From positions 248,001-312,000 of the forward strand of contig CAWIHS010000005.1 in assembly GCA_963836005.1 (NCBI GenBank): a stretch of 64,000 nt of DNA, given 5' to 3'. The position numbers and the translations under genes were made by a program. Of this stretch, positions 37,602 to 48,069 are shown piece after piece. The DNA is from CAWIHS01 sp963836005 (GTDB taxonomy: Bacteria > Pseudomonadota > Gammaproteobacteria > GRL18). Each line of letters starts with the position of its first letter. Position 1 is the first letter of the stretch. The notes beneath the pieces are model-generated. The model was not told where the DNA came from, did not search any database, and was given only the letters and a program-made list of their open reading frames with translations.

Positions 37602-39716
37602 CTATGCTCTGGTAATTCTAACCACCATAGGTAATGACCTGAGTTTACGCATGACACTGGCCAGGTGTTTTCTGTCCTTGACTGAAATCACGAAATCCAG
37701 CGCATAGAGCTGTGCCTCTTTCTCTGCCGTCTCTACCTGTTCTATATTGGATCCGCTGTCAGAAATAGCTGCAGCAATAGTCGCCAGAACCCCTTTACGG
37801 TGTTCTACCAGAACCCGTATAGAGACACTGAATTCATCCTGAATGTCATCACCCCATTCCAGATCGATCCATTTTTGTAATGACTTGTTTGGGTCATTGG
37901 CATTTTTACAGGTTTTGGTGTGTACGACTAAACCCCGGCCAGCGCTTATAAAAGCCACAATATCATCCCCGGGTATTGGATGACAGCAACGGGCATAATT
38001 AACCACCATACCTTCGGTACCCTTAATCACCAGAGGTCTGCCTGATTTCTGTCGATTATCATCCAGCTCTTTGGTCTGTTCAGGCAGCAGATGACGCACT
38101 ACCAGCTGAGGAATTCTGTTGCCGATACCAATTTGTTCCAGTAATTCATCCATGCTGTTAAGTTGATAATCATCCAGCAATCGCTGAATACGGCTTTGGG
38201 ACAAGTTCCTTATTGACATATTCAGATAGGAAAGACATTTATTAAGCATACGTCTGCCCAGGGCTATGGATTCGGATTTCTGCTGATTTTTAAAAGTTCC
38301 ACGAATATTACTGCGGGCTTTTGCAGTAAAAACGAAATTTAACCAGGACGGATTGGGTATAGCCCCCGGAGCCGTGACAATCTCCACAGTCTGACCATTT
38401 TTGAGTATCGTGCTTAAAGGCATGTGCTGGTGATCAATTTTACCTGCGACACAGGAATTACCCACGTCAGTATGCACCGCATAGGCAAAATCTACGACAG
38501 TTGCACCACGCGGCAGCTCCATAATTTCACCTTTAGGAGTAAAAACGTAGACATCATCGGGGAACAGGTCAACCTTTACGCTTTCCAGAAATTCAATCGA
38601 GTCTCCTGCATTCTGCTGCAGCATGAGCAGGTTTTTCAACCATTCCCGAGCCTTCACACGAGCGATGGTTCCCCCCTTGTTTTCACCTTCTTTATACCCC
38701 CAGTGAGCAGCAATTCCGTTTTCTGCCACATGGTGCATCTCCAGAGTTCTGATCTGCACTTCAATAGGCACCCCAAGCGGACTGAATAAGATTGTATGCA
38801 GTGACTGATAACCATTCACCTTGGGAATCGCAATATAATCTTTGAATTTACCCGGCACCGGTTTATAGAGATTATGCACAGCCCCCAGCACACGATAACA
38901 GGTATCCACGCTATCGACGATAATGCGAAAACCATAGACATCATAGACTTCAGAAAAGCGCAAATGTTTGTCCAGCATTTTTTTGTAAATACTATACAGG
39001 TGTTTTTCCCGACCTAATACTTCACAGTCAATACCTTCATGCTGTAAACGCAAGACGATGCCTTGCTGAAGTTTTTTAACAATTTCTTTACGATTACCCC
39101 GAATACTGTTAACCGATTTTTCCAAAACTGCATAGCGCTTGGGATAATAAGCTTTAAATCCAAGCTCTTCCAGTTCATGACGCAGGGAATTCATTCCCAG
39201 ACGGTTTGCAATTGGGGCATAAACTTCAAGCGTCTCAGAAGCGATGCGGCGTGCTTTCTCGGGACGCATAATACCGAGAGTACGCATGTTGTGCAGACGA
39301 TCGGCAAGTTTAATCAGAATCACCCGAATATCCTGGACCATAGCCAGGATCATTTTACGAAAACTTTCTGCCTTTGCTTCAGCCTTGTTGTCAAAATGAA
39401 TATGATCCAGTTTGGTTAGACCGTCCACTATTGCGGCCACTTCTTCACCAAATTCTGTGGCTATATGCTCCTTGACCGTTGCAGTATCTTCCATCACATC
39501 ATGCAAAATAGCGGCGATGAGGGTTTTATCATCCATACGCATTTCAGCAAGGATACGGGCAACGGCAATAGGGTGATAAATAAAGGGCTCACCCGTCATA
39601 CGCTTTTGTCCTTCATGAGCTTCTGCACCAAACAGATAGGCTCGATAAACACCTTTAACCTGAGCCTTATCCAGATAGGTCTCAAGCATACTGCAGAGAT
39701 CGCTGATTAAAAACAA
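37602..39716 (-). CDS. spoT: Bifunctional (p)ppGpp synthase/hydrolase SpoT
   Basis: A 704-residue RSH protein. N-terminal HD hydrolase (HDVMEDT about 68-74), RelA/SpoT synthetase (YDVYGFRIIV region, about 240-355), TGS (VYVFTPKGEIMELPRGATVVDFAY about 393-416) and a C-terminal ACT domain (SVSIRVLVEHRKGVLATIA). HD residues are intact, so it should both make and break (p)ppGpp. Between rpoZ and recG, the standard order. Confidence 0.97.
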   Translation of the reverse strand: MFLISDLCSMLETYLDKAQVKGVYRAYLFGAEAHEGQKRMTGEPFIYHPIAVARILAEMRMDDKTLIAAILHDVMEDTATVKEHIATEFGEEVAAIVDGLTKLDHIHFDNKAEAKAESFRKMILAMVQDIRVILIKLADRLHNMRTLGIMRPEKARRIASETLEVYAPIANRLGMNSLRHELEELGFKAYYPKRYAVLEKSVNSIRGNRKEIVKKLQQGIVLRLQHEGIDCEVLGREKHLYSIYKKMLDKHLRFSEVYDVYGFRIIVDSVDTCYRVLGAVHNLYKPVPGKFKDYIAIPKVNGYQSLHTILFSPLGVPIEVQIRTLEMHHVAENGIAAHWGYKEGENKGGTIARVKAREWLKNLLMLQQNAGDSIEFLESVKVDLFPDDVYVFTPKGEIMELPRGATVVDFAYAVHTDVGNSCVAGKIDHQHMPLSTILKNGQTVEIVTAPGAIPNPSWLNFVFTAKARSNIRGTFKNQQKSESIALGRRMLNKCLSYLNMSIRNLSQSRIQRLLDDYQLNSMDELLEQIGIGNRIPQLVVRHLLPEQTKELDDNRQKSGRPLVIKGTEGMVVNYARCCHPIPGDDIVAFISAGRGLVVHTKTCKNANDPNKSLQKWIDLEWGDDIQDEFSVSIRVLVEHRKGVLATIAAAISDSGSNIEQVETAEKEAQLYALDFVISVKDRKHLASVMRKLRSLPMVVRITRA

Positions 39717-39993
39717 GTGATTAGTCCCATAAGCAGGCCCCTGTTAAGAGGATGCTATTTATATAAATAGTTGTTCACAGGTAAAAAGAGAAAATTCTCT
39801 GAGTATAGACTGCTGCCTTGATGAGGTTGGCGGTATTCAAGGCCTATGCAAGTTTAATGACGACCATCCATGTGGTTATTTATGGGCTTATTTTGTCTAT
39901 ATAAATGACTATTGCCAAGCTCGTATTCAGCAGCACACGCACTTTTATAAACTCAAATAACAGCAAAAAGATGTTATTAATAGAAACAATAGC

Positions 39994-40290
39994 TTAGTTC
40001 ATCGGAGCATCGTCACTAACAAATTCAACGCTGATTTCATTCCTGACTTCTTCTTCAGAGGTAACGGAATCACCCATATGCACGCTGGCAGACACTTCAT
40101 TGAGAATGTCAGGACCAATTTTATTTTCTGCAATTTCTCTTAAAGCAATAACAGTGGGTTTGTCATTTTCAGGCTCCACCAGAGTTTCGGCGCCATTGGC
40201 GATCTGACGCGCCCGTTTACTCGCGATCATCACTAATTCGAAACGATTTGCTACCTTATCCAGACAATCTTCAACTGTTACTCTGGCCAC
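39994..40290 (-). CDS. rpoZ: RNA polymerase omega subunit
   Basis: A 98-residue protein: VTVEDCLDKVANRFELVMIASKRARQI is the conserved N-terminal half that wraps the beta' subunit. The start is GTG (40288-40290), preceded at ideal distance by GGAGG, which decides the start. The 277 bases between it and spoT show no gene. Confidence 0.97.
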   Translation of the reverse strand: MARVTVEDCLDKVANRFELVMIASKRARQIANGAETLVEPENDKPTVIALREIAENKIGPDILNEVSASVHMGDSVTSEEEVRNEISVEFVSDDAPMN

Positions 40291-40429
40291 TATTAAACCT
40301 CCGTTAATTTCTTTACAAAAACTGTATAATGCAATACGAAACCTTGAATTTTAACGAATTTCACAGCTTTAGACCAGTTTTATTTTATTCCATAAAAATG
40401 CTGAGTCGTTACATTACAGATAAAACAGG

Positions 40430-41062
40430 CTATAAAAGCAGCGCCCTCATCAAACTATGGTGCCGTTTGCATTGCTTTGTTTGACGCAGCCTGAAAGCAG
40501 TGATTAGCGCTTTGAGTTCTCCCAGGGCATGCGAGAACTGATCATTGACAATTAAAAAATCAAACTCCTTATAATGAGACGTTTCATTGATAGCTGCATT
40601 CATTCTTCTTTCTATGACCTCGACATCGTCCTGACCTCTTTCCTGCAGCCGTTTAAGTAACTCATTTCTTGATGGAGGAAGAATAAAAACGCTCACACAA
40701 TCTGCAAACTGTTTTCTGACCTGCCTGGCTCCCTGCCAGTCTATTTCCAGGATGATATCGATGCCTGCCTGTAATTTTTCCCTGATACGCAGCCTGGACG
40801 TAGCGTAAAAATTGCCAAAAACCTCAGCAAATTCAATAAAAGTATCCTGTGCAATCATATCTTGAAATTCTGCCTCCGTAATAAAATGATAATCAATGCC
40901 CTCCCGTTCACCTGAGCGTTTAGCACGGGTTGTATAGGACACAGAAACCTCGATATTATCGGTTTCTTCCAGGATTGCTTTAACCAGACTGGTTTTACCG
41001 GCACCAGAAGGTGCACTGACTACATATAAGACGCCGCAATCTGCTTCAGGGTGATTAAACAT
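40430..41062 (-). CDS. gmk: Guanylate kinase
   Basis: A 210-residue P-loop kinase for GMP. SAPSGAGKTSLVKA is Walker A; SYTTRAKRSGEREGIDYHF binds GMP; EIDWQGARQV follows. Normally gmk follows yicC directly; here about 9.8 kb separates them because of the inserted island. Confidence 0.97.
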   Translation of the reverse strand: MFNHPEADCGVLYVVSAPSGAGKTSLVKAILEETDNIEVSVSYTTRAKRSGEREGIDYHFITEAEFQDMIAQDTFIEFAEVFGNFYATSRLRIREKLQAGIDIILEIDWQGARQVRKQFADCVSVFILPPSRNELLKRLQERGQDDVEVIERRMNAAINETSHYKEFDFLIVNDQFSHALGELKALITAFRLRQTKQCKRHHSLMRALLL

Positions 41063-41176
41063 AGCTTCCTCTATCGTTATTCAATGGCAGAAATTTTAAT
41101 GCTTACTGTATTTTGCACCTGCTCATGAAATCTGAACTCAATGACTTTTTAAAGTAACGGTTCAGCATGACTTCAT

Positions 41177-41193
41177 TCTATATTCTGTACCTG
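41177..41193. other. Distal attachment site (att, gmk side)
   Basis: 17 bases identical to the yicC 3' end at 50863-50879. On the minus strand it continues GAATGA, the presumed original yicC stop, before the gmk intergenic region. Confidence 0.8.
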
Positions 41194-41433
41194 AATATCA
41201 TTATTTATTATTAAGCACTTTACTTTCAAGTGGTTACAAACTTAAATATTTTAACATATACAAAGAAGAAAACAGAATAATCTTGGCTCTTCTCCGCTCT
41301 GATGAGTGAGAAAAGATGCTAATACTCACAGAATCTGTTGCAATATAAAGCTTCTGAAGGATTTATGAGCAATAGTTAATATGAGCATCAACATCTCACC
41401 TACTATTTTGGGACCAGGGGGTCAGAGAGTCAA

Positions 41434-42626
41434 TTAAATAACCCTAAATAAGCACCATAAGACGGTACATATTCTTTGCAAAAGGGACAAACGCAGGAAA
41501 GCAATTGATCCATTAACGGGACAAAAAGGCACCATCAATCGTTTTGTCAAAAGACAAGTTCGTGATGTTCCGTTTATGGGCTATCCCTGTTATGTAGAAA
41601 TTGAGTTAGCTCAGGTTTTTCTCAACAAAAATGAGCGCCGGATTGAGCGGTGTGATTTTGTTGAGAAAGGTTGCCGTTTTACTCAAAGATTTTGCCAACT
41701 GATCAGTGGGCTTTGTCGCCACATGAGTATTCAGGCTGTTTCCAGGCACCTGAATATCCGTTGGGAAAGCATCAAGAATATTGATAAAGCTTATCTTGAG
41801 AAAATATTGCCGGCACTGGAGCCAGAAAAGTTAAAGGACTTAAAATATATTGGCGTTGATGAGGTTGCCAGGGCAAAAGGTCATGATTATATGACCGTCA
41901 TTTATGACATGGTAGAGGGACATTTAATCGGTGTAGAAACAGGACGAACTTCAGATGTTTTTACAACATTCTTAAAACGAATACCGAAGGAAACGGCTGA
42001 AAAAAATAGCGGCTGTAGCCATGGATATGGGGCCAGCTTACCAAAAATCAGTGAGAGAAATCCTGCCAGATGCCGACATTGTATTTGACCGGTTTCATGT
42101 GATGAAGAACTTTTCTGATGTGATAAAAAATCAGCGGAGGATTGAGTTCAGAAAAGCCAATATGGCAGGAAAGAACTTACTCAAGGGAAGCTATTACCTG
42201 TGGCTAAAAAATGAAAAGAAGCTCACAGAGAAACAATCAGGGCAACTGGACAATAGACTATCAGAAAACCAGAATTTAAACATACTGTATCTGATGAAAG
42301 AGCAACTGCAAGCGTTATGGAACAATACGGATGTTGCCACAATGAAAGGTGAACTGGAGCAATGGTGTATCATGGCTGACCAAAGCAATATGACTTATTT
42401 AAAAACCTTTGCCAGGTCATTGAGAAAGAACAAAGAGGGTATTTGCAACTATGCAAAACATCAGCTGACATCAGCCAGAATTGAAGCAGGCAATGTCAGC
42501 ATTGGCTTAATAAGAAAAAGAGCCAGAGGCATTCGCGATACCGAATATTTTAAACTGAAAATTAGGCAAACCTCCATTCCTGATGAGCAGAGTATGTTCT
42601 ATTTTGGACAAAATCTCACTCATTAA
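41434..42626 (+). pseudogene. ISL3-family transposase remnant, frameshifted
   Basis: The open frame begins after a TAA near 41433; the usual zinc-binding N-terminus is absent or very degraded. Conserved parts are IGVDEVARAKGHDYMTVIYD (first catalytic D) and ADIVFDRFHVMKNFSDVIK (second D region), ending in GIRDTEYFKLKIRQ. At an A7 run (42000-42006) the reading frame shifts +1 (ETAEK to KKIAAVAMDMG). One base in excess explains it; a normal programmed -1 shift would give the wrong frame. Inactive. Confidence 0.85.
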
Positions 42627-42644
42627 AGCGGAGAACAACCCCGA

Positions 42645-43354
42645 AAGAAATCATTAGTCATGATGTCTGGCTATACCACCGATTCACCTTGAGTTTTCGT
42701 GATATTGAAGACATTCTTGCTTATCGTGGAGTTCAAGTCAGTTATGAATCTATCCGCCAATGGTGTTCGAAGTTTGGAAAGATTTATGCCAGGAAGCTGA
42801 GAAAAAAACATGGTAAGAAAAAAGACTGTTGGTACTTAGATGAGGTGTTTATCACGATACGTGGTAAGCTTCATTATCTCTGGCGGGCGGTTGATCAAGA
42901 AGGTGATACCATTGATATTCTTGTTTAGAAGCGCAAGGATAAAAGATCTGCGCTGCGATTTTTTATAAAAATTACTAAAGCAACAGGGGAGGGTTACCTT
43001 TGAGTTAGTGACGGATAAATTGAAAAAGTTATGGTGCCACAATAAAAATATTATACCATCTTTTACTCATATTCAGGATCTATATTCCAATAACCGGGAA
43101 GAAAATTCACACCAAAGGACAAGGCAGCAGGAAAGGCAAATGAGAAAATTTAAATCCAATAAACAATCCCAGTTATTTTTATCAATTCATGGCCAGACAA
43201 ATAATCTCTTTAACTTGGGGCGTTATTTACTGAGAGCAAAAAATTATAGAGTATTTCGTGAGCGGGCATTAAATGAATGGACCGTGGTTTCCTGTGCCTG
43301 AAAATAATGGAACAGTATGTTTTCTGGGTAAACTGTTATTAAGTTGACAGAACC
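42645..43354 (+). pseudogene. IS6-family element remnant with broken transposase
   Basis: The transposase reads PKEIISHDVWLYHRFTLSF through WYLDEVFITIRGKLHYLWRA (first DDE aspartate), then hits TAG at 42926-42928 where the family has Gln (LVQKRRDK), and shifts frame near 42990 into VTDKLKKLW..NNREENSHQRTRQQERQM (catalytic D and E). The right end GGTTCTGTCAACTT (complement of 43341-43354) is IS6-like; no left end was found next to the ISL3 remnant. Confidence 0.85.
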
Positions 43355-43563
43355 ATAATAAATGCTTTTTCCAGTTATTCACCTGGGTGGTATGTATTTC
43401 AAATTCGCGGGCAATTTCTGCTACTGTCTTGTGACCTTTTAATGCCTCAAGGGCTACTTTTTCCTTAAATTCATTGCTAAACTGTTGTCTTTTCTTTGTC
43501 ATTTTATATGTCCTCGAATTCTGGCATTATATCTTAAATAGCTGTCCAGTTTTCGGGGTCCAC
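43355..43563 (-). pseudogene. IS3-family left end with truncated orfA
   Basis: The terminal repeat TGGACCCCGAAAACTGGACAG (minus strand, about 43543-43563) is a classic IS3-group end. orfA starts at 43502 (MTKKRQQFSNEFKEKVALEA) with the helix-turn-helix TVAEIAREFEIHTTQVNNWKK, and is cut at 43355 by the right end of the IS6 element. The remaining reading frame is IS6 DNA. The rest of the IS3 element is gone. Confidence 0.85.
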
Positions 43564-43729
43564 TATAGATTGATGCGACAGTTCTTGATTTATAGTGTGA
43601 GAAGCGCCATTTATTTGTTATTCACAGGAGTCTTTTATTGTTTCTGAAACAATTAACGCTTTTGGGAACCAAAAATCTACTTATCTAACACCAATGGTCA
43701 TCAATTGAATATTTTGCAAGGAAGGTTAT

Positions 43730-44674
43730 ATGATTAAAACCTATTCTCAGCGGATTTTAAACCCCTACTCAGGTCATGTTCAAATTGCCGAATCTGATAA
43801 TGCAAGAGCTATTTCTATTGATGGTGAAAACTGGGAAATCCATTTTCTTAAAAACATTTCTGTTCAGCCTACTCCAAATATTCCCAAACCAAAGGGAGTT
43901 TTTTCACGTCTAACCGATTTTTTTAATCCTCCAAATAAAACTGAACAAGTTGCAGCAGCACCTAAGCCTCAGAGAGTATTCGCACGTGTTGGTCATATAC
44001 AGCAAAGTGCACTTGAAGAATTATTGTCCCGTGAAAATGAGAAAGTGGATGATCGGGTTATTGAATTGGCTAAATTTCTTCAAACGACCAAACTACCCTT
44101 TCCTGCAAATGATAAATATGAATACTGGCTGCTGGACTCTAAAGATGATTCACCATTAGCTCTCATTTATTCGTGTTCTCAAACTGAAGAGCAGTCAAGT
44201 TTTCGTAGTAATCTAGAATGGATGGCACTTCCAGATGCAATGATGCCCATAGATAGAAATGAAGAGGAACAAAAAGAACAGGCTCCCCCAGTTAATTATC
44301 GTTTTGAAAGATTGGTAGCAGAACACGCCGGAATCAATCCAAAAGCTCGCTGGTTCGAACGTCGCAATGATGAAGCTGAAATATTCCCTCCTTTTTTAGT
44401 TAAGGAGGACTGGCATGACAAGAAGCATTATGAGTTATGTCAGCGTTATTTACAAAGACAATCCCCTCGATTACTCATGCTACATGGTTTGAAAACTGAA
44501 GATCGTAAACGTATGGAACTTGCAGCTACAACCCAGACCCTGGAAGTTGTAAAATACTTCCCTCTCTACCCGGACATTAGCGATAAAAAAACCATGAATC
44601 GCATTCGCGTTGAAGCCAAGCTGAGAGAATCCAGAGGAGAGAAAGTGCATAATATCAAGTATCGTTGGAGCTAA
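43730..44674 (+). CDS. Hypothetical protein (island or chromosomal cargo)
   Basis: A 314-residue soluble protein with no signal or membrane segment. The N-terminal stretch NPYSGHVQIAESDNARAISIDGENWEIHF is beta-rich; a proline-rich linker (about 47-85) follows; the C-terminal half (about 200-314) has NPKARWFERRNDEAEIFPPFL and repeated basic/aromatic motifs. I do not recognise the family. It has a good ribosome site (AAGGAAGG) and an intact frame, unlike the neighbouring IS genes. No catalytic motif stands out. Confidence 0.55.
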   Translation: MIKTYSQRILNPYSGHVQIAESDNARAISIDGENWEIHFLKNISVQPTPNIPKPKGVFSRLTDFFNPPNKTEQVAAAPKPQRVFARVGHIQQSALEELLSRENEKVDDRVIELAKFLQTTKLPFPANDKYEYWLLDSKDDSPLALIYSCSQTEEQSSFRSNLEWMALPDAMMPIDRNEEEQKEQAPPVNYRFERLVAEHAGINPKARWFERRNDEAEIFPPFLVKEDWHDKKHYELCQRYLQRQSPRLLMLHGLKTEDRKRMELAATTQTLEVVKYFPLYPDISDKKTMNRIRVEAKLRESRGEKVHNIKYRWS

Positions 44675-45023
44675 TCTGATTATTGAAACTGTAACTCAAC
44701 TATTTAATGTAGTTTAATTAGTTCTTACTTCCGCAACAATTTGTCTTTTCCAGTAGCTGCCAAAGTGTCAAACCAGCGTCAAAAGTTGACTATTTTTAGT
44801 TTCCAGTTTTGATTAATCTAAAGTAATTGTTGTCGCTATGTTCAAAGCAGCAATCATTGATCCTACCCCAGTTTTATTGACACTTTAGTTTCGAGTCTAC
44901 AGGTTTACTTGAGGTCGACAAAGAACACTCAGGGCTTGCTGTTGCATCAGCTTATCTATATTGCCTTCGCAGATCGCAAGAAGCCATATCCCTTATGAAA
45001 ACATAGCATAAAGGAGCTTTTTT
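44675..45023. other. Gene-free gap with possible IS end remnants
   Basis: Contains CAAAGTGTCAA (about 44760) and TTGACACTTTAG (about 44877-44888) in inverted orientation around 110 bases, resembling IS21-type ends but without coding sequence. The remainder leads into the IS110 remnant. Confidence 0.3.
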
Positions 45024-45530
45024 ATGAACGCATTCAGTACAAATTCTTTCTCTGCCTATATTGGAATTAACTGAACTGATTCCAAATCATGATATTTGTC
45101 TTCAGGATGCTAATGAAAATCAACGTACATTTTCTATCATTGAGCACCAGGCTAAAAAAATTGATGAGTGGGTACAGGCATTATGCCAACGATTTGATGC
45201 ACCCATTGCAATCGTTGTTGAATTATCAAAAGGTCCAATTATCTACGCACTTCAAAAATATGATTGCTTTGCGATCTTCCCCATCAATCCTTCAATACTG
45301 GCAAAGTATCGACAGGCGTTTCAACCCAGTCGTGCCAATAATAATCCGACAATGCAGAGATAGCACTGGATATGCTGTTACGTTACCCGGAACGCTTTAA
45401 ACCATTAAATCCTCAAAGTGTTGAGATGCGCATGCTTGCCTCAATGGTAGTGCATAGAAGAAGTATGGTGAATGAAAAAATGCAATTAACCAATTGTTTA
45501 CGCTCGACGTTAAAGCAATATTATCCATAA
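45024..45530 (+). pseudogene. IS110-family transposase remnant
   Basis: The N-terminal DEDD domain only. YIGIN-TGA replaces the usual GIDW (nonsense), a frameshift restores HDICLQDANENQRTFS, then IAIVVELSKGPIIYALQKYD and FPINPSILAKYR, a second frameshift at about 45358, and ALDMLLRYPERFKPLNPQSVE..LKQYYP-stop. The catalytic serine C-terminal domain is absent. Dead. Confidence 0.85.
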
Positions 45531-45594
45531 ACGCTACAATGGTTGATCATATGATACGCCTCTATTTTATGATTTCCTTACTTGATGGCCTACA

Positions 45595-45899
45595 TTGATG
45601 CCATCCGTGACTCAAATACAGGACTGCTATTCCAATAATCGGGCGGAAAATTCTCACCAAAGAACGAGACATCAGGAGCGTCATATGAAGGGATTCAAAT
45701 CTCATAAACAATCTCAAATATTTCTATTAATTAATAGTCAGATAAATAATTTATTTAACCTGGGACATCACTTATTGAAAGCTAAAAATTATAGAGTATT
45801 TCGTGAACAAGCATTAAATGAATGGATTATGATTTCCTGTGCCTGAAAAACGTGGAACAGTATCAATTTTGGGTAAATAGAAATTAACTTGACAGTACC
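45595..45899 (+). pseudogene. IS6-family element, 3' remnant
   Basis: 82 residues of transposase C-terminus (NNRAENSHQRTRHQERHMKGFKSH) that match the IS6 remnant at 42645-43354 closely, plus a right end reading GGTACTGTCAAGTT on the complement (to 45899). The N-terminal two-thirds and left end are missing. Confidence 0.8.
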
Positions 45900-45956
45900 C
45901 TTGTTAATAGAACAAAATTTAAAATATGTTTTAATTATTTCCTGGAAGTATTAAAA

Positions 45957-46604
45957 ATGATACCAAGAACACCATTTATCCAGACTTTTGATCAACTACC
46001 TGATGAACTACCGATATATACTCTAGGCAATGCATTACTAGCAGGTGGTGAACTACCTTTAGAACTCTCCAGTCAGATAGATTTGGCACTTTTATTTGAT
46101 GCCATTCGCACAGATCAATTGATTGGATTAAGACAACCAAAAAAGGAAGCAAATAGTAGCAACGGTTATCATATTGGTTGCGCTGGAAGGATAAGACAGT
46201 ATCGGGAAAGAAGTGACGGAAGATTAAATGTGATGTTGACGGGCGTATGTCGTTTTAAGATTATAAAAGAAGTAAGGCAAAAGTCTGGTTATATTAAAGC
46301 TCAAGTTGACTGGAGTGGTTATGAAAATGACTACGAAAATGGAACAGCTGAACAACCGATTATCGATGATTTTAAAAAGGGACTAAGAAACTATTTCGAC
46401 AGAAATAACATACAAGTTGATTGGCTAGTCCTAGATAAACAACCAATTGAAAAACTAATTAATAACCTTATTTTAGTAGTTGATTTGAGAGTTGAAGATA
46501 AACAAAATTTATTGGAGGCACATACTTTAAAAGATCGTACTCTGATGTTCACTGATATATTATTAAATAAAGTACACCCCATAAACACTCAAGTACTAAA
46601 CTAA
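45957..46604 (+). CDS. LON substrate-binding-domain protein
   Basis: A 215-residue protein corresponding to the N-terminal domain of Lon (PUA-like LON_substr_bdg) without ATPase or protease. PIYTLGNALLAGGELPLELS replaces the usual PLFPL.. opening; HIGCAGRIRQYRERSDGRLNVMLTGVCRFKI is the conserved core. Such stand-alone proteins are common and of unknown function. Intact between IS remnants; cargo or original host gene cannot be told apart. Confidence 0.85.
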   Translation: MIPRTPFIQTFDQLPDELPIYTLGNALLAGGELPLELSSQIDLALLFDAIRTDQLIGLRQPKKEANSSNGYHIGCAGRIRQYRERSDGRLNVMLTGVCRFKIIKEVRQKSGYIKAQVDWSGYENDYENGTAEQPIIDDFKKGLRNYFDRNNIQVDWLVLDKQPIEKLINNLILVVDLRVEDKQNLLEAHTLKDRTLMFTDILLNKVHPINTQVLN

Positions 46605-46876
46605 GATATATGGTAACTACTCACACCCGTAGATTGAAAATTACTTAAAAAAGTCAAAAAAGTTCTTGACAGGTTTTTTAGAGGTAAAAAATATTTTTTC
46701 TTAAATCGGTATAAAATTGATCATTTAAGATCCCAAACAGATCAAATAAGAACGATTGAGATAAAATTTGACTCCTGGCTCAGGTGCCATCGAGAAAGTC
46801 CCGGAGAACGCTTCTCGGAGCCTCGAAAAAAGCCATGCTATCATATCACTATAGTAAAAGTGATAGATAACATTGA

Positions 46877-48065
46877 ATGGCACAGATTGATAAAACCACA
46901 GTACGTAATGAAGTGAGCCGAATTAAGGCTGACTTTGAACAACTGTGCTCAGATGGAAAAATCACATCTGAAATAAAATTTATCATGAATAGTATGTTCA
47001 TGATAATGGAACTGATGCTTTCTATCTTTCTTGAGAAGGCAACCAAAAAAGATAATAAGAATTCGAGTATTCCCTCGTCTCAAACAGATAAAGATGAATC
47101 AGCCATAGAACCCAACAAGAGGACTCATGGCAAAGGTAAGAAAGAAAATAATCTTAGCGCAAATAACACCAGGACCGTAGAAACGGTTACGGTTTCAGAG
47201 GTTTATAGCTGTGATGTCTGCGGTGAAGATTTAAGTCATACCAATTGTTGCGGATATGAAAGACGCACAAAGATTGATATCATCTTCGAAAAAGTTGTTG
47301 AGCATACAGATGCAGAGATAAAACAGTGTTTGTGGAAGGCAGATAATTGCTCCTGCGTGATCTGCATTCCCTACATCCTTAGTAGGTCAAGTTTTTATAG
47401 CCATGGACGGCTATAAAAAGCCTACATGGAAGTATTTACGGCGTCTTCTGGAACAAATACTCGATTATCCGCACCTGATATTGCTTAAGTACCTACCTAT
47501 GTATTTTTCTTATAAACATTGTGGGCATGGTTTGTGTGGTTCTCATCTATTGCGTGAATTAACGTTTATTGTGGACTCCAATGATTATTCATGGGCAATA
47601 CAAATGAAACATCGGCTACAGACAGCTTGTAAAAAAGTCTCTAACAGCAAACGAAAAAAACTGACCGATAAAGCTTATGCCGAGTTACAGAAACAGTTTA
47701 ATGAAATTATCACTCTGGGTGAAGAGGAATTACCGCCTATACCACCAAAACCCAGTGGCAAGCGTGGTAAGATTGCTAAGTCAGATGCCCATAACTTATG
47801 GGAGCGCCTAAAGGACAATGAGGATGCCGTATTATTATTTGCAAAAAACCCACACGTCTCATTTACCAATAATAGAGCTGAACGTGATTTGAGAATGGCA
47901 AAGGTTAAACAAAAAGTATCAGGTTGTTTTAGAACCCTTCAATATGCACAAGCTTATTGTCGAATTTCGAGTTACCTGCAAACTATGGCGAATAAAGGAT
48001 ATAATCCTCTGATTGCCATTCAAATGGCTCTGGCAGGTAAAATTAATAATGCCGGGTGTGAGTAG
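46877..48065 (+). pseudogene. IS66 transposase, middle replaced by family-D DNA
   Basis: The N-terminal part (46877 to about 47330) has the coiled start and CDVCGEDLSHTNCCGYERRTK zinc region. The C-terminal part (about 47500-48065) starts at CGHGLCGSHLLRELTFI and includes FTNNRAERDLRMAKVKQKVSGCF with the last DDE glutamate. The expected central catalytic DDE core is missing. About 145 bases of family-D core lie in its place. Non-functional. Confidence 0.85.
47330..47475. repeat. Family-D core sequence without its ends, inside the IS66 transposase
   Basis: GGAAGGCAGATAATTGCTCC...CTGCATTCCCTACATCC and CCTACATGGAAGTATTTACGG match blocks in the D elements at 24093 and 5670. No GTAACT ends are present, so it was not left by simple insertion; deletion after a D insertion is the likeliest route. 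Confidence 0.7.
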
Positions 48066-48069
48066 TTAC

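Larger units (their letters stand above)
46613..48069. mobile_element. IS66-family element, internally deleted
   Basis: Terminal repeats GTAACTACTCACACCCG (46613-46629) and its perfect complement (48053-48069), 17 bases. Length 1457, shorter than a full IS66. No 8-bp target duplication (GATATATG against GGCTGGGC), so one flank was rearranged after insertion. The right end cuts the primase gene. Ends share GTAACT..TCA with families B and D. Confidence 0.9.

Noticed and set aside
40398..41169. Family-D-like ends ATGCTGAGTCGTTAC (40398) and GTAACGGTTCAGCATG (41154) around gmk
   Set aside because: They face outward, each lacks a partner and no duplication was found; similarity may be chance.
42000..42006. 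A7 run in the ISL3 transposase as a programmed frameshift site
   Set aside because: A usual -1 shift would not reach the frame of the second half; +1 is needed, and the N-terminus is also missing, so decay is more likely.
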